Source of the DNA: Branchipolynoe longqiensis | Lineage: Eukaryota > Annelida > Polychaeta > Phyllodocida > Polynoidae | NCBI GenBank assembly: GCA_030323885.1 | Contig: CM059186.1 | Span: 24,323,849 to 24,387,848 of the forward strand | Reading direction: 5' to 3' | DNA: 64,000 bases | Part shown: positions 1 through 11,649 of the stretch, piece by piece | How the letters are laid out: every line of letters begins with the position of its first letter | Position numbering within the stretch: the first letter of the stretch is position 1 | Notes under the pieces: model-generated | Database searches by the model: none | What the model was told of the DNA's origin: nothing | The model's input: only the letters and a program-made list of their open reading frames with translations | Program-made: the position numbers and the translations under genes

Positions 1-56
1 ATAGGCAAAAGATGTTTCAACTGTTTTTTATTCAATAGGCAAAAGACGCTTCAACA
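1..56 (+). repeat. Duplicated splice-acceptor/exon-start segment
   Basis: Positions 1-21 and 36-56 carry nearly the same segment, ATAGGCAAAAGA(T/C)G(T/C)TTCAAC. The second copy is the real acceptor and exon start of the PP1 exon; the first would encode KRCFN and then run into intron-like sequence. It looks like a local duplication of the 3' splice site. Confidence 0.6.
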
Positions 57-143
57 TCAAACTGTGGAAGACGTTCACAGACTGCTTCAATTGCCTTCCG
101 ATAGCAGCTATCATAGATGAGAAGATATTCTGTTGTCACGGAG
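39..143 (+). CDS. PPP1C: Protein phosphatase 1 catalytic subunit, internal exon (first visible)
   Basis: Serine/threonine phosphatase PP1 removes phosphate from many proteins and is steered by regulatory subunits. This 105-bp exon encodes [16 protein letters not shown] onwards and ends in FCCHG, whose His is a metal ligand in the PP1 family. It starts after ...TTCAATAG with a split codon and ends at donor GTAAGT. Reading phase (2 bases, 34 codons, 1 base) joins perfectly to the exon at 1112. The protein matches animal PP1 almost residue for residue, so identity is secure; isoform (alpha, beta or gamma) is not. Upstream exons lie outside the window. Confidence 0.95.
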
Positions 144-183
144 GTAAGTCTTGCTTCTATATTTCTCTCTGGTAATATAATAT

Positions 184-511
184 CGGGTGCGGTGGCTTAA
201 TCGGTAGAGCGCGGGCCTCGCATGCGGAAGGTCAGGAGTTTGGTTCCCGGTTGAGTAAAACCAATGACTTTAAAATTGATACTTGTTGTTTCCTAGCCTG
301 GCGCTCGGCATTAATAGGATAGGGCAAGGACTAGTTAGCTCAGTGTCAGGATAATGTGACTGAGGAGGATATCCGGTCATTGTGCCAGCAGCGTGATTTC
401 CCAGTGGGGTAGCACTATAAAGTCGCCACGAGTGCGCACTGTCACAAGTAGGTGCCCATCCTGATATGACCTTACATGTTGCCATGATGTAAAACTCCAA
501 CAAACAAACAA
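184..511 (+). mobile_element. SINE-A copy 1 (tRNA-derived SINE, full length)
   Basis: Reference copy for the family. A tRNA-like head holds a box A-like stretch (GTGGCTTAATCGGTAGAGC) and a box B-like stretch (GGTTCCCGG). A conserved body follows, with landmarks GGATAGGGCAAGGACT, GTCAGGATAATGTGACTGAG, GGGTAGCACTATAAAGTCGC and CTGATATGACCTTA. The tail is CAAA/CAAC repeats. It lies in a PP1 intron on the sense strand. The head could not fold as a functional tRNA and is followed by non-tRNA sequence, so it is a SINE and not a tRNA gene. Confidence 0.85.
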
Positions 512-1111
512 GTAATCTAATGATCCTTAGAGGGAAGTGGGTGTGGGGTTAACATCACCAACACAACTTAACTTATTCACAATTATCTGGACAAAATATG
601 GCCAGTGATGGTTTATATATATGGAAAGAACCTTTTATGTGAGGGTTATTTAGGGCCTAGGGAAGGATGAGTGTCACTGTGGTCACCCTGCAACTATTAC
701 TGATTACTATTAGGGTTATTTATCCCTAATTACCCTTCTAAACTCCGAAGAGTGACATAATCCAGGAAATGGTTAGTTACACAGTCGAATTGTCTTGCTC
801 TATACAAATAGAACTGGGACATGAATCACTAATTATAGCTAAGGGTTAGAAAGAAACAGTTCACTGCAATAGAGGTCACCAAGGAAAGTATCGAAAAGCC
901 TTGTTGGACTGGTGTTGGATTTGAAGTGCTTTGACTAGGCATATTTCCACAGGGCGGTTCGTAGTAATTTCAAATGCAGTACAGTTGATATTTCTAGAAT
1001 GTGAATATTTAAAGATTTAGCGATTATTCAGGGTAGGAAGTGCATGATAAAATCAGGTGATCAGATCATTACTGACTGGATGAGGTGCCTAATTGGTTTT
1101 CTGAATTACAG
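512..1111. other. PP1 intron remainder
   Basis: Intron between the exons ending at 143 and starting at 1112. Outside the SINE I see no gene, no long ORF and no clear repeat. Confidence 0.6.
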
Positions 1112-1183
1112 GATTGTCACCTGACCTTCAGTCCATGGAACAAATCCGACGAATCATGCGGCCAACCGATGTGCCGGACACAG
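1112..1183 (+). CDS. PPP1C: PP1 catalytic subunit, exon 2 of visible set
   Basis: A 72-bp exon after TTTCTGAATTACAG and before GTAAGTGAG. It encodes LSPDLQSMEQIRRIMRPTD and VPDT, a PP1 signature following the metal-binding CCHGG of the previous exon. Phase is 2+23 codons+1, matching both neighbours. Confidence 0.95.
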
Positions 1184-1239
1184 GTAAGTGAGGCTCTTGC
1201 CTAGTTGGTGATACTGGTTGGGTCGCAACCAGATATGGC

Positions 1240-1972
1240 ACGCATCTGTCATGTTCCCACCATTTATCACTCATGTCGGGGACATGGCACACATGTGACA
1301 TGTTCCCAGTGGGTATCCCTCATGTCAGGGATGTGCCACACATGTGGTATGTTCCCAGCAGGTATCCCTCATGTCAGGGATGTGAAACATGTGTGGTATG
1401 TTCCCAGCAGATATCACTCATGTCAGGGATGTGCCACACATGTGGTATGTTCCCAGCAGGTATCCCTCATGTCAGGGATGTGAAACATGTGTGGTATGTT
1501 CCCAGCAGATATCACTCATGTCAGGGATGGAGCACATGTGTGGTAGGTTCCCAGCAGGTATCCCTCATGTCAGGGATGTGGCACATGTGTGGTATGTTTC
1601 CAGCAGGTATCCCTCATGTCAGGGATGTGGCACACGTGTGGTATGTTCCCAGCAGGTATCCCTCATGTCAGGGATGTGGCACACATGTGATATGTTCCCA
1701 GCAGGTATCCCTCATGTCAGGGATGTGAAACACGTGTGGTATGTTCCCAGCAGATATCACTCATGTCAGGGATGGGGCACATGTGTGGTATGTTCCCAGC
1801 AGGTATCCCTCATGTCAGGGATGTGGCACAAGTGTGGTTTGTTCCCAGCAGGTATCCCTCATGTCAGGGATGTGGCACACGTGTGGTATGTTCCCAGCAG
1901 GTATCCCTCATGTCAGGGATGGGTCACATGTGTGGTATGTTCCCAGCAGGTATCCCTCATGTAAGGAGCCAT
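1240..1972. repeat. 49-bp minisatellite in PP1 intron
   Basis: About fifteen tandem units of ~49 bp with core TCCCTCATGTCAGGGATG, then CACATGTGTGGTATG and TTCCCAGCAGGTA. Units differ by single-base changes and occasional 1-2 bp indels. Because 49 is not a multiple of three and the unit lacks stops on the plus strand, long ORFs appear in all three plus frames; these are artefacts of the repeat. The unit contains the inverted motif TCCCT...AGGGA. Confidence 0.9.
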
Positions 1973-2074
1973 TGTGTTAACTTAAATATGTCCTCTCAAA
2001 GCAGAGAAGTAATTTTTATTTTGTGAGTGATTGAAAACACAAAAGGCATTTCTATGCAATTTGCTACCAGGTAT

Positions 2075-2410
2075 GGTTTCCTTCATGTAATATATATATA
2101 ATATAAGAATTCTTCGGTGCGACTGACAATTTGTCGCCTCTGTTAGGGACGAGGAGAACCAGTGGCAGCACCGATCACATGCATGAAGTTGAGGAGGCAG
2201 AATATTTAATAATTGCCATAACATAAAACAAGCAATTCCTTTTTGCGCCTTTATACTCGCATAATACATTATGCATCACACAATATATATATAATATATA
2301 ATAATAAAATATATACTATACATAAAATATATATATATATATAATACATATAATGAATTATATATATATGTATTATATATACTATATTTTATATATAATT
2401 TTACTAATAA
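2075..2410. repeat. AT-rich microsatellite DNA with a short repeated terminus
   Basis: Imperfect (TA)n tracts at 2085-2102 and 2282-2400. At 2250-2285 lies a ~36-bp stretch starting CGCCTTTATACTCGCATAAT that recurs next to another (TA)n tract at 31498. The remainder is unremarkable intron. Confidence 0.6.
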
Positions 2411-2502
2411 TATTAGGCAACAAAGGATATATTTAACTGCCTAAAATAACCCTTTTTATGGTTCACACATAATGACAAACTGTTTATGAATTAGCCGTAT
2501 AA

Positions 2503-2899
<397 letters not shown>

Positions 2900-3589
2900 A
2901 TTTATATCTTCACAAATGAGCAGTATGGAAATATAACTGAGGGAATGAGCATGGGTTTGTAATGACCTTATTACCTGATGTAATAAATAACTGATGAGGT
3001 CTCCCATAGTTCGAGGTGGAAATGTCTCCTATAGGTACTGAGTCTTGTCTCTGGGCGATCAAGTAGTTAGCACTATAATTGAAGAACACTATTTTACGTA
3101 CACTTAGGAATATGTAATGTTTCTTAATGGATGGACCGTGATTTCAAATGGATCAAATCCGAAAACTGATGCCATCTGAAATGACTCCGTCCACACGGAC
3201 TATTATGACGCCTACAAGTACATACAATTGTGTCCTGGTTTTTTATTGTACATTTACAGAGCCCTATTGCTATTTACTATAGAACTATGGTCTCGAGACT
3301 TCATAGTGAAAACTCTATTAACAGTTTATGTTGAATGACCAAATGTGTAGTCTCATACTAGTCTATTAACTTTGACAAGTGTTAAAATATAAACTATTTT
3401 TAAATGGGCTTTAAAATGTACATTTCAGGCTTTAATTAGAGATTTATAAAAATGCCTTAAATTATCAAATGTGGTTGCTGAACATTTGTGCGAACCCTGG
3501 CTAACCTGCTTAGAGTGCTCTCTTTATTCACGTCTTGATCAAGCAGTTGCCAGAACTCTCGCTAAGTGGTTTATTCTCGTGTGGCTTAG
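2900..3589. other. PP1 intron, no gene seen
   Basis: AT-rich intronic sequence without a recognisable repeat or ORF, ending in the acceptor before the 3590 exon. Confidence 0.6.
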
Positions 3590-3844
<255 letters not shown>

Positions 3845-3846
3845 TG

Positions 3847-3906
3847 ATCACGTCCTGATATAACCTTAGATGTTGTCAGGACCTAAAACTGCAACAACCA
3901 ACCAAC
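3847..3906 (+). mobile_element. SINE-A 3' end fragment
   Basis: Only the last ~60 bp of the body and tail (CCTGATATAACCTTAGATG, then CAAC repeats). A C homopolymer follows at 3966-3987. Confidence 0.65.
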
Positions 3907-3987
3907 ATTTTATCACAGAACATGCCATGGGTGTACGTTACATAAAAATCGTGAAAGTCGTACATTAGTAATTCCCCCCCCCCCCCC

Positions 3988-4615
3988 GCCGTCATATACT
4001 TTGTGCGACAATAAAAATGATGAAAACTTTGGATGACCCACAACAAATGTTTCATTATTTATTAAATTAGCCCATTGGATAGTCAATATAAAATAAAATT
4101 GAAAGACTTGCTCAGCTCGGTACTCGAGTGCCTGCTGTATGATATTTGTTGCAGAATCTACAATCTAATATGAGAAAATCCTATCCTGTTATTTGTAATT
4201 TTCTTTTGATGTTTTAAAGTTGCGTAATCAGGTGAAACCATAACATTTTCGAAACCAATGCACTTGCCTCCATTCAATGCTGCATAAAAGGAATATGTAA
4301 ATTTAATGTAAGTCATACAAGGCTATGTATGGCATGATCACGATGATATGATCAACGTCAACACCGCCATCATGATCATTGATGATGATCATAATAATCA
4401 TATAGTAAATATCATCACCATCAATTAAATGTGCTATGTAATTTATTATGTGTATATCAATTAAGAATGCCTGCTAATGTTTCGGGTCGGTGTCCTAACA
4501 CCGATCCTCACATATCAAACTAACTCGATATACTGACTAGTCGATTAATCTCTGCATCCTACACACTCTGACTTTTGACCAGCTGATCCCAACGGTCACT
4601 CGCTTCTTATCAAAT
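3988..4615. other. PP1 intron, no gene seen
   Basis: AT-rich intron with a short run of ATGATCA-type repeats near 4335-4400. No coding sequence recognised. Confidence 0.5.
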
Positions 4616-4617
4616 TA

Positions 4618-4799
4618 CAGTAAAGCCTCTCTAACCGACCACCTCCACAGATCGACCACTCCCCTATATCGATCGCTTTATGTGGGTCCCAAATGATCGC
4701 CCATACAATACCATTGTAACGATACAAAAAACTCCCTATGGCTTTAAATGGACCATTTAAATCCGTCCCATGGTCGGTCGATTTAGAGAGGTTTCACTG
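4618..4799. mobile_element. Pogo-like MITE with TA target duplication
   Basis: A 182-bp element bounded by TA on each side. Left end CAGTAAAGCCTCTCTAA, right end TTTAGAGAGGTTTCACTG; these are imperfect inverted repeats, and CAGT...ACTG termini with TA duplication are typical of Tc1/mariner-pogo elements. No ORF. It lies in the last PP1 intron. Confidence 0.75.
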
Positions 4800-4977
4800 T
4801 ATATACTTCTCACTTTCAAATTAAGTATCTCAATGTATGTCTATTCATCAACTGGTACTGGCATATACTCTGTACAAGCTAATCTATAAGATGTTATGTA
4901 ACAAATTTGTAGACATGTACTGTTTTACAATACGATGACATTTTGAAAGCTTGCTTTTATTTTGTGCGTGTGCGTAG

Positions 4978-5076
4978 ATTCTGAAGCCGTCTGAGAAGAA
5001 GGCCAAGTATCAATACGGTGGCCTTAACTCGGGCCGCCCCGTAACGCCGCCACGGGGGCCTGCTAAGAAAAAGTGA
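4978..5076 (+). CDS. PPP1C: PP1 catalytic subunit, last coding exon
   Basis: Starts after TGTGCGTGTGCGTAG and ends at TGA (5074-5076). It encodes a 32-residue C-terminus beginning [17 protein letters not shown] and ending [14 protein letters not shown]. The TPPR motif is the Cdk phosphorylation site conserved in PP1 alpha-like C-termini. The tail is the variable, isoform-specific part of PP1, and here it fits no vertebrate isoform exactly. Confidence 0.95.
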
Positions 5077-7220
5077 GCCCATCACCAAGCACGCCGAGGA
5101 TACAGCCACAAACAACATGAACTTGAACATATATCATATATACAATGTGTATATCACGTGGGATCAAGAGCTGACCAGACTGGCGCGTATGTATGTAGAG
5201 TGCGCGCAGTCTGTTGATATAATTCTTTTAAAATTTTTTTTTTTAAAAAATAACACCAACACATATTTGTCATAAATATGGCACCATCGGGCATTGACTT
5301 GGGATTGAGATCCAGCTCGTGTGTGGTGATAATAATCGTGGTTCCCCTGGTATTATAAATTTTAACATTTTTGTTTTTTTTCCCCCGCTGTTTGTAATTT
5401 AATTTTTTTATTTTGTTTAGTTGTGTTTTTTTCTTCTTTTCTTTTTGTGTGTGTGGTTAACCCGGGGAAAGCCACCATCTTGATAACTTCTCCGCGCCGT
5501 GTGGGTGCCATGCTACATGCAGAGTGGAGTATGTGTGAGCAAAGAGATTTTCCCATTTACTTCCTATGTTTGTTCACGAGGTCACTACTGTCCATCAGGG
5601 CCGCAATGAACATTCGAGTGCTTACAATTAAAATTAAAAAAAAATATCTATTTAAAAAAAAAAGAAGTAAGAAGCTAATTTCAAATCATTTCCCTCCGCC
5701 CTCATCCCTTCTTTCTGTGTACACACACTATTTGTGTGCTTGCTCTGATAATCAGGGAGTAGGTATATGCTCTCCCCGTCCGTCATGTGCGCGCGGACAT
5801 GAAGGTGCAAAGCAGGCTAGCACGAGTGGAGTAGCAGCTGTTTGCATTGAAACCCTTACGCTTGTCCATATTTTACTCTTTGCCTAAGGACCTGCTGACT
5901 GTTTAGTCGTGCACAACTCACCGATAAGTCTTTTGGAAATAAGTAATACTCGCCGTGTGGAACTGAATGATTCTCACTCGAACAAGGAGGGAGGCCATAC
6001 CAATAATTTAAATCGCCCCCCCCCCAAAAAAAGCCTCCCAGCATTAGGGCAGATTCCTTGTATTTGATTACTTTTTTCTCGCCTTTTTTTTCTTTTTTTT
6101 TAATGGGGGGGGGGAGGTAACATAAATTTGCATCACCTTCCTACCAACGCACCTCCAGAAGCGCATGTTCTGTCAACATGTACTGTACAAAATATAAACC
6201 GCAGTGTTAGAATACATAGACATGTAGTAATTTTATATGGTCAGAATTTGTGTATCATTATTATTAGCCCTGTATTGTACTTTTTAATTATAGTTCGCCC
6301 TCTTCCCATTTTGTTATCTCTGTTGATGCAATGACTTAATTTGATTTGATATGAATTCGGTCAGCTGGTCAGGTTCTAGAAAACTGTTTGTGTTACTTTA
6401 ACTGATGGAGTACACCATGTTGATTAAACATTTCTACGGTTTTCTTAGCATCTTTAACGATTATAGCTTGAACGCTGAGACGTATTCGATATTTGTTGGT
6501 TTAAATAAAAAATACCGCACGAAATTAACGCATTTTATTAACTGGCATCTATGCAACCATGCGTTTTCGTATCAGAGCTCGTTACATGTTAATTTCTTGT
6601 CTTATATAATGTTAAGGGGGTTGCATTACTCATTAGTTGATGCATAGTTAATTAAGGTGTAAGTTTAACTTGTTCGAAAAGAATAAGCAACTTTTGCAGC
6701 TCTTGATGAAAAGTATTAAATGTATGCTATGCTCACATGCCTTAAAACATTGTATAGCGATTCATGGTTTATGTTAGGAGCCATTAACTCAGTGGAATTC
6801 TACAGTCCAGACAGTGACTTATTCATTGGCCAACGGATTATTCAAATGAGTTGTTAAAGCTGGTGACTGTATACAAAAGAAAAGACAACATATTGAAAAA
6901 ACCCAGAGCTTTGTCTGTTATTTCACTCAGTTTCCATTGAAGTATTGTATCCCATTCGCAAGTAGTTTTAATTAATTCAACAGGTTTAATATTTTACCAT
7001 TCTGCTTAATCGATCGTTTCACGTGCGTTCTATTAACATCAATCTAATTTATTTTGGTTAAACCAAATAACTTGAGTAGCTTGTATTGAATTGGATACGG
7101 TTATTCTGCTATGGAAATTGCCAGTTTGGCATTCAGCAGCCGATGACGATAGGTGGCAGCACCCTCTACTGGCTCTTGCAGCACAATTATCATGTGACCA
7201 CCCATTTCCGGCATACCAGC
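5077..7220 (+). other. Probable PP1 3' untranslated region and downstream DNA
   Basis: No second gene is seen. The sequence is AT-rich with homopolymer T and A runs (5357-5430, 5636-5670, 6068-6118). ORFs of up to 154 codons here have no protein-like composition. An AATAAA at 6504-6509 is one possible polyadenylation signal; the true 3' end cannot be placed. Confidence 0.4.
6504..6509 (+). terminator. Candidate polyadenylation signal for PP1
   Basis: An AATAAA hexamer 1.4 kb after the stop codon in a long AT-rich 3' region. Such hexamers are frequent by chance in AT-rich DNA. Confidence 0.25.
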
Positions 7221-7224
7221 CATC

Positions 7225-7350
7225 GCGGGTCTTGAAGCTTTTTTTTTCTTCAAGATTTATACTGCCTATCATGGATAAGAATGAATAGACTTGTTTTCAC
7301 CATTAGACAGTTGGTCGATGTAAAGCCAGAGCCTACACTTTTAAGGTTTG
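7225..7350 (-). mobile_element. SINE-E tail fragment
   Basis: Shares TTTATACTGCCTATCATGG, AATAGACTTGTTTTCACCA and AGCCTACACTTTTA with 14800-14960 and 59870-60030. This is the 3' part of the family whose tRNA-like head is seen at 15000-15107. Confidence 0.6.
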
Positions 7351-7553
7351 GTTCTAAATGCACAAATACCACCACGTGGCACTCCAAATATGAGAGTTCG
7401 CTAATTATTACCATCAAAGAAACTGACTTTCCTTCGGATGCATCTAGTTCTGAAAGAGGCTGTCATAGGATATTCGTGCGAACCGGAAAGGGTAGTAACC
7501 AACAATAAATGTTGGAATTTGCCAGTCCTTCATAAAGTTATGATATATATATA

Positions 7554-7867
7554 ATGTTTGTTTGAGTTTTACATCCTGGTAGCATTTAAGGCCATCTGGA
7601 CAGATACCAATTTCTCACAGTGCGCACTCAGTGACTAGTGCTGTCCCACTGGGAGACCAGACTGTCAGCACCCTGACCTCTATTTCCAACTAAGTCACAT
7701 TATCCTGATACTGAGCTAACCAGTCCTTGCCCTATCCTAATTATGCCAAGTACTAGGCTAGGTACCGACAAGTATCAATTTTGTAATTCATTGGATTGAC
7801 TTGACTGGGATTCCTGACCTTCTGCACTGGAAGCTTGCGCTCTGCTGATTAGGCCACCACATTGGGT
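7554..7867 (-). mobile_element. SINE-A copy, full length
   Basis: Reverse-strand copy: poly-A-like tail complement at 7554, body landmarks in order, and the tRNA-like head ending at 7867 (TGATTAGGCCACC). It lies next to a (TA)n tract and MITE-T copy T1. Confidence 0.8.
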
Positions 7868-7900
7868 ATATATATATATATCATATATATGCATAATTAA

Positions 7901-8245
7901 AGCTGCATAGTCCGATGAAATATAAAATTTTCAAAACCAAAAGAATGATCTAAATGTGATTCTACAATCTAACTTAGATACTTGTGCACTTATTAAACAT
8001 TTGTCACCACACAGAAGGGCATGCCGAGGCAATTGAATAGAACCTGTTACTGCAGAAGCCTATGGGGTCAGACTTTTGGCATGCATGCCAAAATTAATTT
8101 TGCATGGTTCCACTTCAAATATCTCAAAAGTTAGCCACTTAAAATAAATGTTACTTCAAGCTAAAGTAAGGTACATAATAACGATCAACCTAGTGTATTT
8201 ATCTCAGAAAATTTCAGAAACTCAAAACCATCGGACTATGCAACT
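7901..8245 (+). mobile_element. MITE-T copy T1, intact ends
   Basis: Reference copy of the commonest element here. TTAA at 7897-7900 and 8246-8249 flank TIRs AGCTGCATAGTCCGATG and CATCGGACTATGCAACT. The 345-bp body carries landmarks TAACTTAGATACTTGTGCA, GAACCTGTTACTGCAGAAG and GTTACTTCAAGCTAAAGTA, and has no ORF. TTAA duplication is shared with piggyBac and Kolobok superfamilies, but the AG(C/T)TGC start is not the CCC start usual for piggyBac. Confidence 0.85.
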
Positions 8246-8440
8246 TTAAGCTAAACTTGTTTTTAACTCATGGACTCGATCTTTCTGCCTGAAGCTGAAG
8301 ATACTATATCTTCTGAGCTGCATCTTTATCCACACCTACAAAATTCAATTCAGAGGAATGAGTAGATATACTCTCCAGTCTATTTTGAACATTGTGGCTT
8401 GATCTATTAATTGTAACTGAAAAAATAAATGCAGTATTTA

Positions 8441-9043
8441 GCTGTATTCACACGGGCGAGTTAAAACGCCTCACGTAAAACCACTTGCCTAGTTCGACTC
8501 AGATTTGCCGTGTGAATGCACGGCTGAGGCGTTTTAGGGCTGAATCGATTCATATAAATCGTTTAATGTAAAACGCTTACCAAGGTGGTCTACAGGAACC
8601 GATCTACGCTGAAACGTTTTATTTATGACATCACACGCATGTGCAGTCGAGGGAAACGTGACAGTCGAGCCCTGAGTGTGTTGACTTTCCGGTAAATTTG
8701 CTTTATGAACCTGCTAGAGGTGCACATATATTTTTTTCATCATTTATTTTTAGGGTTTCACTGCCCAGCAGAAGTTTTGACTGTTCCAAACCAATACGAT
8801 TCAGTCCATACATATCTAAGTCGAACCCACACTCTCTCGACCGACGTCAACGAACCCAAACTGGCGCTGGTTAGCCTGGACTTGCTCATGCACAGATATC
8901 CACTTCCGCCTTAAACCGATTCAAAGCACTGCCCGTGTGAATGCGACAGTGTTTGAAACTCAGCCCGTGTGAATGCGCGCTAGATCGCTTGATATAAATC
9001 GCCTTCTGTAGATCGCCTTACATTTTGCCCGTGTGAATACAGC
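8441..9043. mobile_element. 603-bp MITE with TTA target duplication (H1)
   Basis: A perfect 17-bp TIR, GCTGTATTCACACGGGC, is found inverted at 9027-9043, with TTA directly repeated at 8438-8440 and 9044-9046. Interior GTGTGAATGC motifs repeat several times. No transposase. TTA duplication suggests a PIF/Harbinger relation. Confidence 0.85.
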
Positions 9044-9089
9044 TTATGTCTACTCTGCTTGACCTAAATCGTAAACCAGTAGTTCTAAA

Positions 9090-9216
9090 AAAATGTCTTC
9101 TTCATATCTTAACAATAAATGTTTAATATGCGCATAAGTATCTAAGTTAGATATGTAGAATCAAATCTAGGCCAGTCTTTTAGTTTCGAAAATGTGATAC
9201 TTTCATTGGACTAACT
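9090..9216 (-). mobile_element. MITE-T partial copy
   Basis: Carries the end-A half in reverse orientation: GTATCTAAGTTAGATATG, then AGAATCAAATCTAG and a decayed terminus. Confidence 0.6.
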
Positions 9217-9855
9217 TTAAGAAACCTGTTGTCCTCTTTTTTTTGTGTTTATTAACATTTGAATGGTTTCAATTTTTATACTAACATTTAAGTAATAAAG
9301 AAAAGCATAAATATGAATACATTCAATCGTGTGATAAACGTGCATAATTAATTGCAATAGGGATTCAATTCAATCCATTAGTACACTACCTTGACTCCAG
9401 GTGGCGACACTGCTTTTCTGCTCCGCGCCTGGAAAAGGATAACCATGCATCTGCACAAACACTGTAGAATTGGTTCAGTGTGTGAACGTAGTTCATGCGA
9501 TTAAAGTTCTAAAACTTGTGAATAGAATTTCAAGTATTCCTGAACTGTTTCCATATTGCTACATGTGCAATCGATTTGGTTCCCCATGTTTGAAATAAGC
9601 AATCATTAGTGAAAAGCTATAATAGCGAATGTGAACTGAATTTACCTTCAAAATTTCAAATGTCTTTGAATAAAATGTTAAAAATTCACCTGATGGCGAT
9701 TACTTGAAAATAGATTGCATGTCTAATGGAAGCTAGAGATGAACAAGTTGAATTCAAAATGGCATCTACCGTGAAAAGAAAAGTGTTAAACTGAACAGGA
9801 CACACATGTAAATAGTATGCCTATACATAAATAGTTCAAATGCATCTAGATAAAC
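9217..9855. other. No gene seen
   Basis: AT-rich unique-looking sequence; no ORF or repeat recognised. Confidence 0.5.
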
Positions 9856-10215
9856 CAGACGAATGAGTTGAGCGTCCATCTCCTATTTTCGGAGATCGGG
9901 GGATCCGAACCCATGGGTTCGAACCCTGGTTGAGTCAATCCAGGGGTTGTGGGTTCGAACCCTGGTTTAGTCAAACCAATGACTTAAAAATTGATACTTG
10001 CCGCTTCCTAGCCAGGCGCTGGGCATTATTAGGATAGGGCAAGGACTGGTTGGCTCAGTGTCAGGATAATGTGACTGAGTTGGATATCAGGTCATGGTAC
10101 TGGTGGCCTGGTATCCCAGTAGGGCAGCACTATAAAGTCGTCCGAGTGCGCACTCACAGGTCCGTACCCGCCCTGATATGACCTTAGATGTTGCTAGGAT
10201 GTAAAACAAACAAGC
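9856..10215 (+). mobile_element. SINE-A copy with duplicated box B region
   Basis: Carries the alternative head (GAATGAGTTGAGCGTCC). The box B stretch GGGTTCGAACCCTGG occurs twice, about 38 bp apart, before the normal body and CAAA-type tail. The duplication makes this copy longer than the rest. Confidence 0.8.
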
Positions 10216-10534
10216 ACCTAAATAAAATATTCATCTTCAGTAGGGATGAACGACAACCATTTAAATCCGAGCAAAAGCTGCTTGGTATGCCTCAGTGCTG
10301 AAAACCCCCCACAATATTATTAATCTGGAATACATTTGTTGACACCCACCCAAACCAACAACCATACTCAGATAATCCTTTCCAGTAGAGCTTTGCATGA
10401 ATTTTGTTGACATAGCCAAATATAACCCAGGAGAGTAATAAGAGAGAGATTGATCATACCCCAGTAAGGTAGGCATTTAGTATGGTCGCAGATCTCTCAG
10501 CACTGACCTAAAATCCATTTGAAAGTAATGCTAC

Positions 10535-10690
10535 CTGTACTAGCATTTGAGAGAAGGCTGGATGGACATTGGAGAGGACACCCACAATTATGTGACTTCA
10601 GGGCAACGTCGACTTCCATATGTGTGCAAAGAAAATAGTTCTTTTTGGCCATAACGAGCTGGCATTAGTGGCCCAATAGGGCGTAGATCA
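10535..10690 (+). mobile_element. CR1-like LINE 3' fragment
   Basis: Homologous to 14160-14300 in inverse orientation (GACATTGGAGAGGACACCC and CACAATTATGTGACTTCAG). It corresponds to the C-terminal tail of a CR1-type ORF2, which in the other copy reads PDPWNSLPEQVVEVP. Confidence 0.5.
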
Positions 10691-11304
10691 GCCAGAAGAG
10701 GATCTGTAAGTCACTAATCGTGGCACTAGGCAAGCGTGGGATTGGTCAATATTCGATCCTGATAATTCTTTCTTTTTTTTTTCTTTTTTTTTTGTGACAA
10801 GTTTTTTATTCTGCCCATAACGTATAAGCTCCCGTGAGGGTGCTTGTTTTCAACGCTGGACAGCTGTGATACTGGATTGGTCTGGTCCCGCACTCAGGAG
10901 TCTTCACCTGATCTTTCTCGGGCCAACCTTTGCGGTCTTGGGTGTTAGTAGTTTCTATATTAGTTTTTTTTTAATTTTCAAGTTTTTTCCTAACCTGTAT
11001 ATGATAACTTAGCCTACTATGTACATCTACACAGATGACATACATGCCTGTGGGAGAGGATCCCATCCCATTGTGGTTTGTTACAGCATCCTTTCACATG
11101 CCCTATCCTTAGATAGTACATGAATATGTAAAGTTGTCTTGATCGCGAATGATACTGCCACCTCAAGACAAACATACAAAGTATCAGCTACTCTTTTCCC
11201 CCCAAACATTTCTTAATCACAGTTATGCATGATATTAATTCTTAGACAATTAATACATTCTTAATGCCATACTGACCTGAATTTAGCTCTTAAACAGAGA
11301 TTAA

Positions 11305-11440
11305 AGCTGCATAGTTAGACGAGAGCAAAACATTCTGAACCCAAACATTCACCTAAATTTGATCCTACACCCATAACCTAGATACTTGCACACTTATTAA
11401 ATATTTATTACTGCAGAGAACAGAATGGCATCATTGAGGT
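11305..11440 (+). mobile_element. MITE-T copy T2, left half
   Basis: TTAA at 11301 and the end-A TIR followed by family landmarks up to CATTGAGGTGAGG. The right half resumes at ~13226, so T2 was split by the insertions between them. Confidence 0.7.
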
Positions 11441-11566
11441 GAGGAAAACGGAAAATAATGTGCCGAGAGGTGATTTCAAATCCAGACTTTTTGCCATTCT
11501 GGGCCTAGCATGCTAACCATTACACTGCATAGACTCACTGATGCAATCGCATTATCCATGCCCAAA
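11441..11566 (-). mobile_element. SINE-D copy, first part (interrupted)
   Basis: Contains the SINE-D head in reverse: GGGCCTAGCATGCTAACCA and TTACACTGCATAGACTC. The rest of the same copy resumes near 13146-13225 (CTCCTTGCCTGAGAGGTCAG). Confidence 0.6.
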
Positions 11567-11649
11567 TGCGTTGAGCGTCCGTCTCCCGTTTGAGTAAATC
11601 GTGGGATTCGAACCCATGGGTTTGAACCCTGGTCAAATGAAACCAATTA
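11567..11649 (+). mobile_element. SINE-A head, interrupted by LINE
   Basis: Alternative head with GTTGAGCGTCCGTCTCCCG and GGGTTTGAACCCTGG, stopping at AACCAATTA. The body of the same SINE resumes at 12901, after the LINE; CAATTA is present at both junctions. Confidence 0.8.

Noticed and set aside
184..260. tRNA gene
   Set aside because: It has box A- and B-like motifs but no proper cloverleaf, and it continues into the SINE-A body shared by some 25 copies.
1240..1972. CRISPR-like array
   Set aside because: Repeats are contiguous with no unique spacers, and the genome is eukaryotic.
1205..2026. Overlapping plus-strand ORFs of up to 191 codons
   Set aside because: Produced by the 49-bp minisatellite, whose unit has no stop in any sense frame; it lies in a PP1 intron.
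5423..5887. 154-codon plus ORF downstream of PP1
   Set aside because: It spans homopolymer A/T runs and has random-looking composition; it probably lies in the PP1 3' untranslated region.
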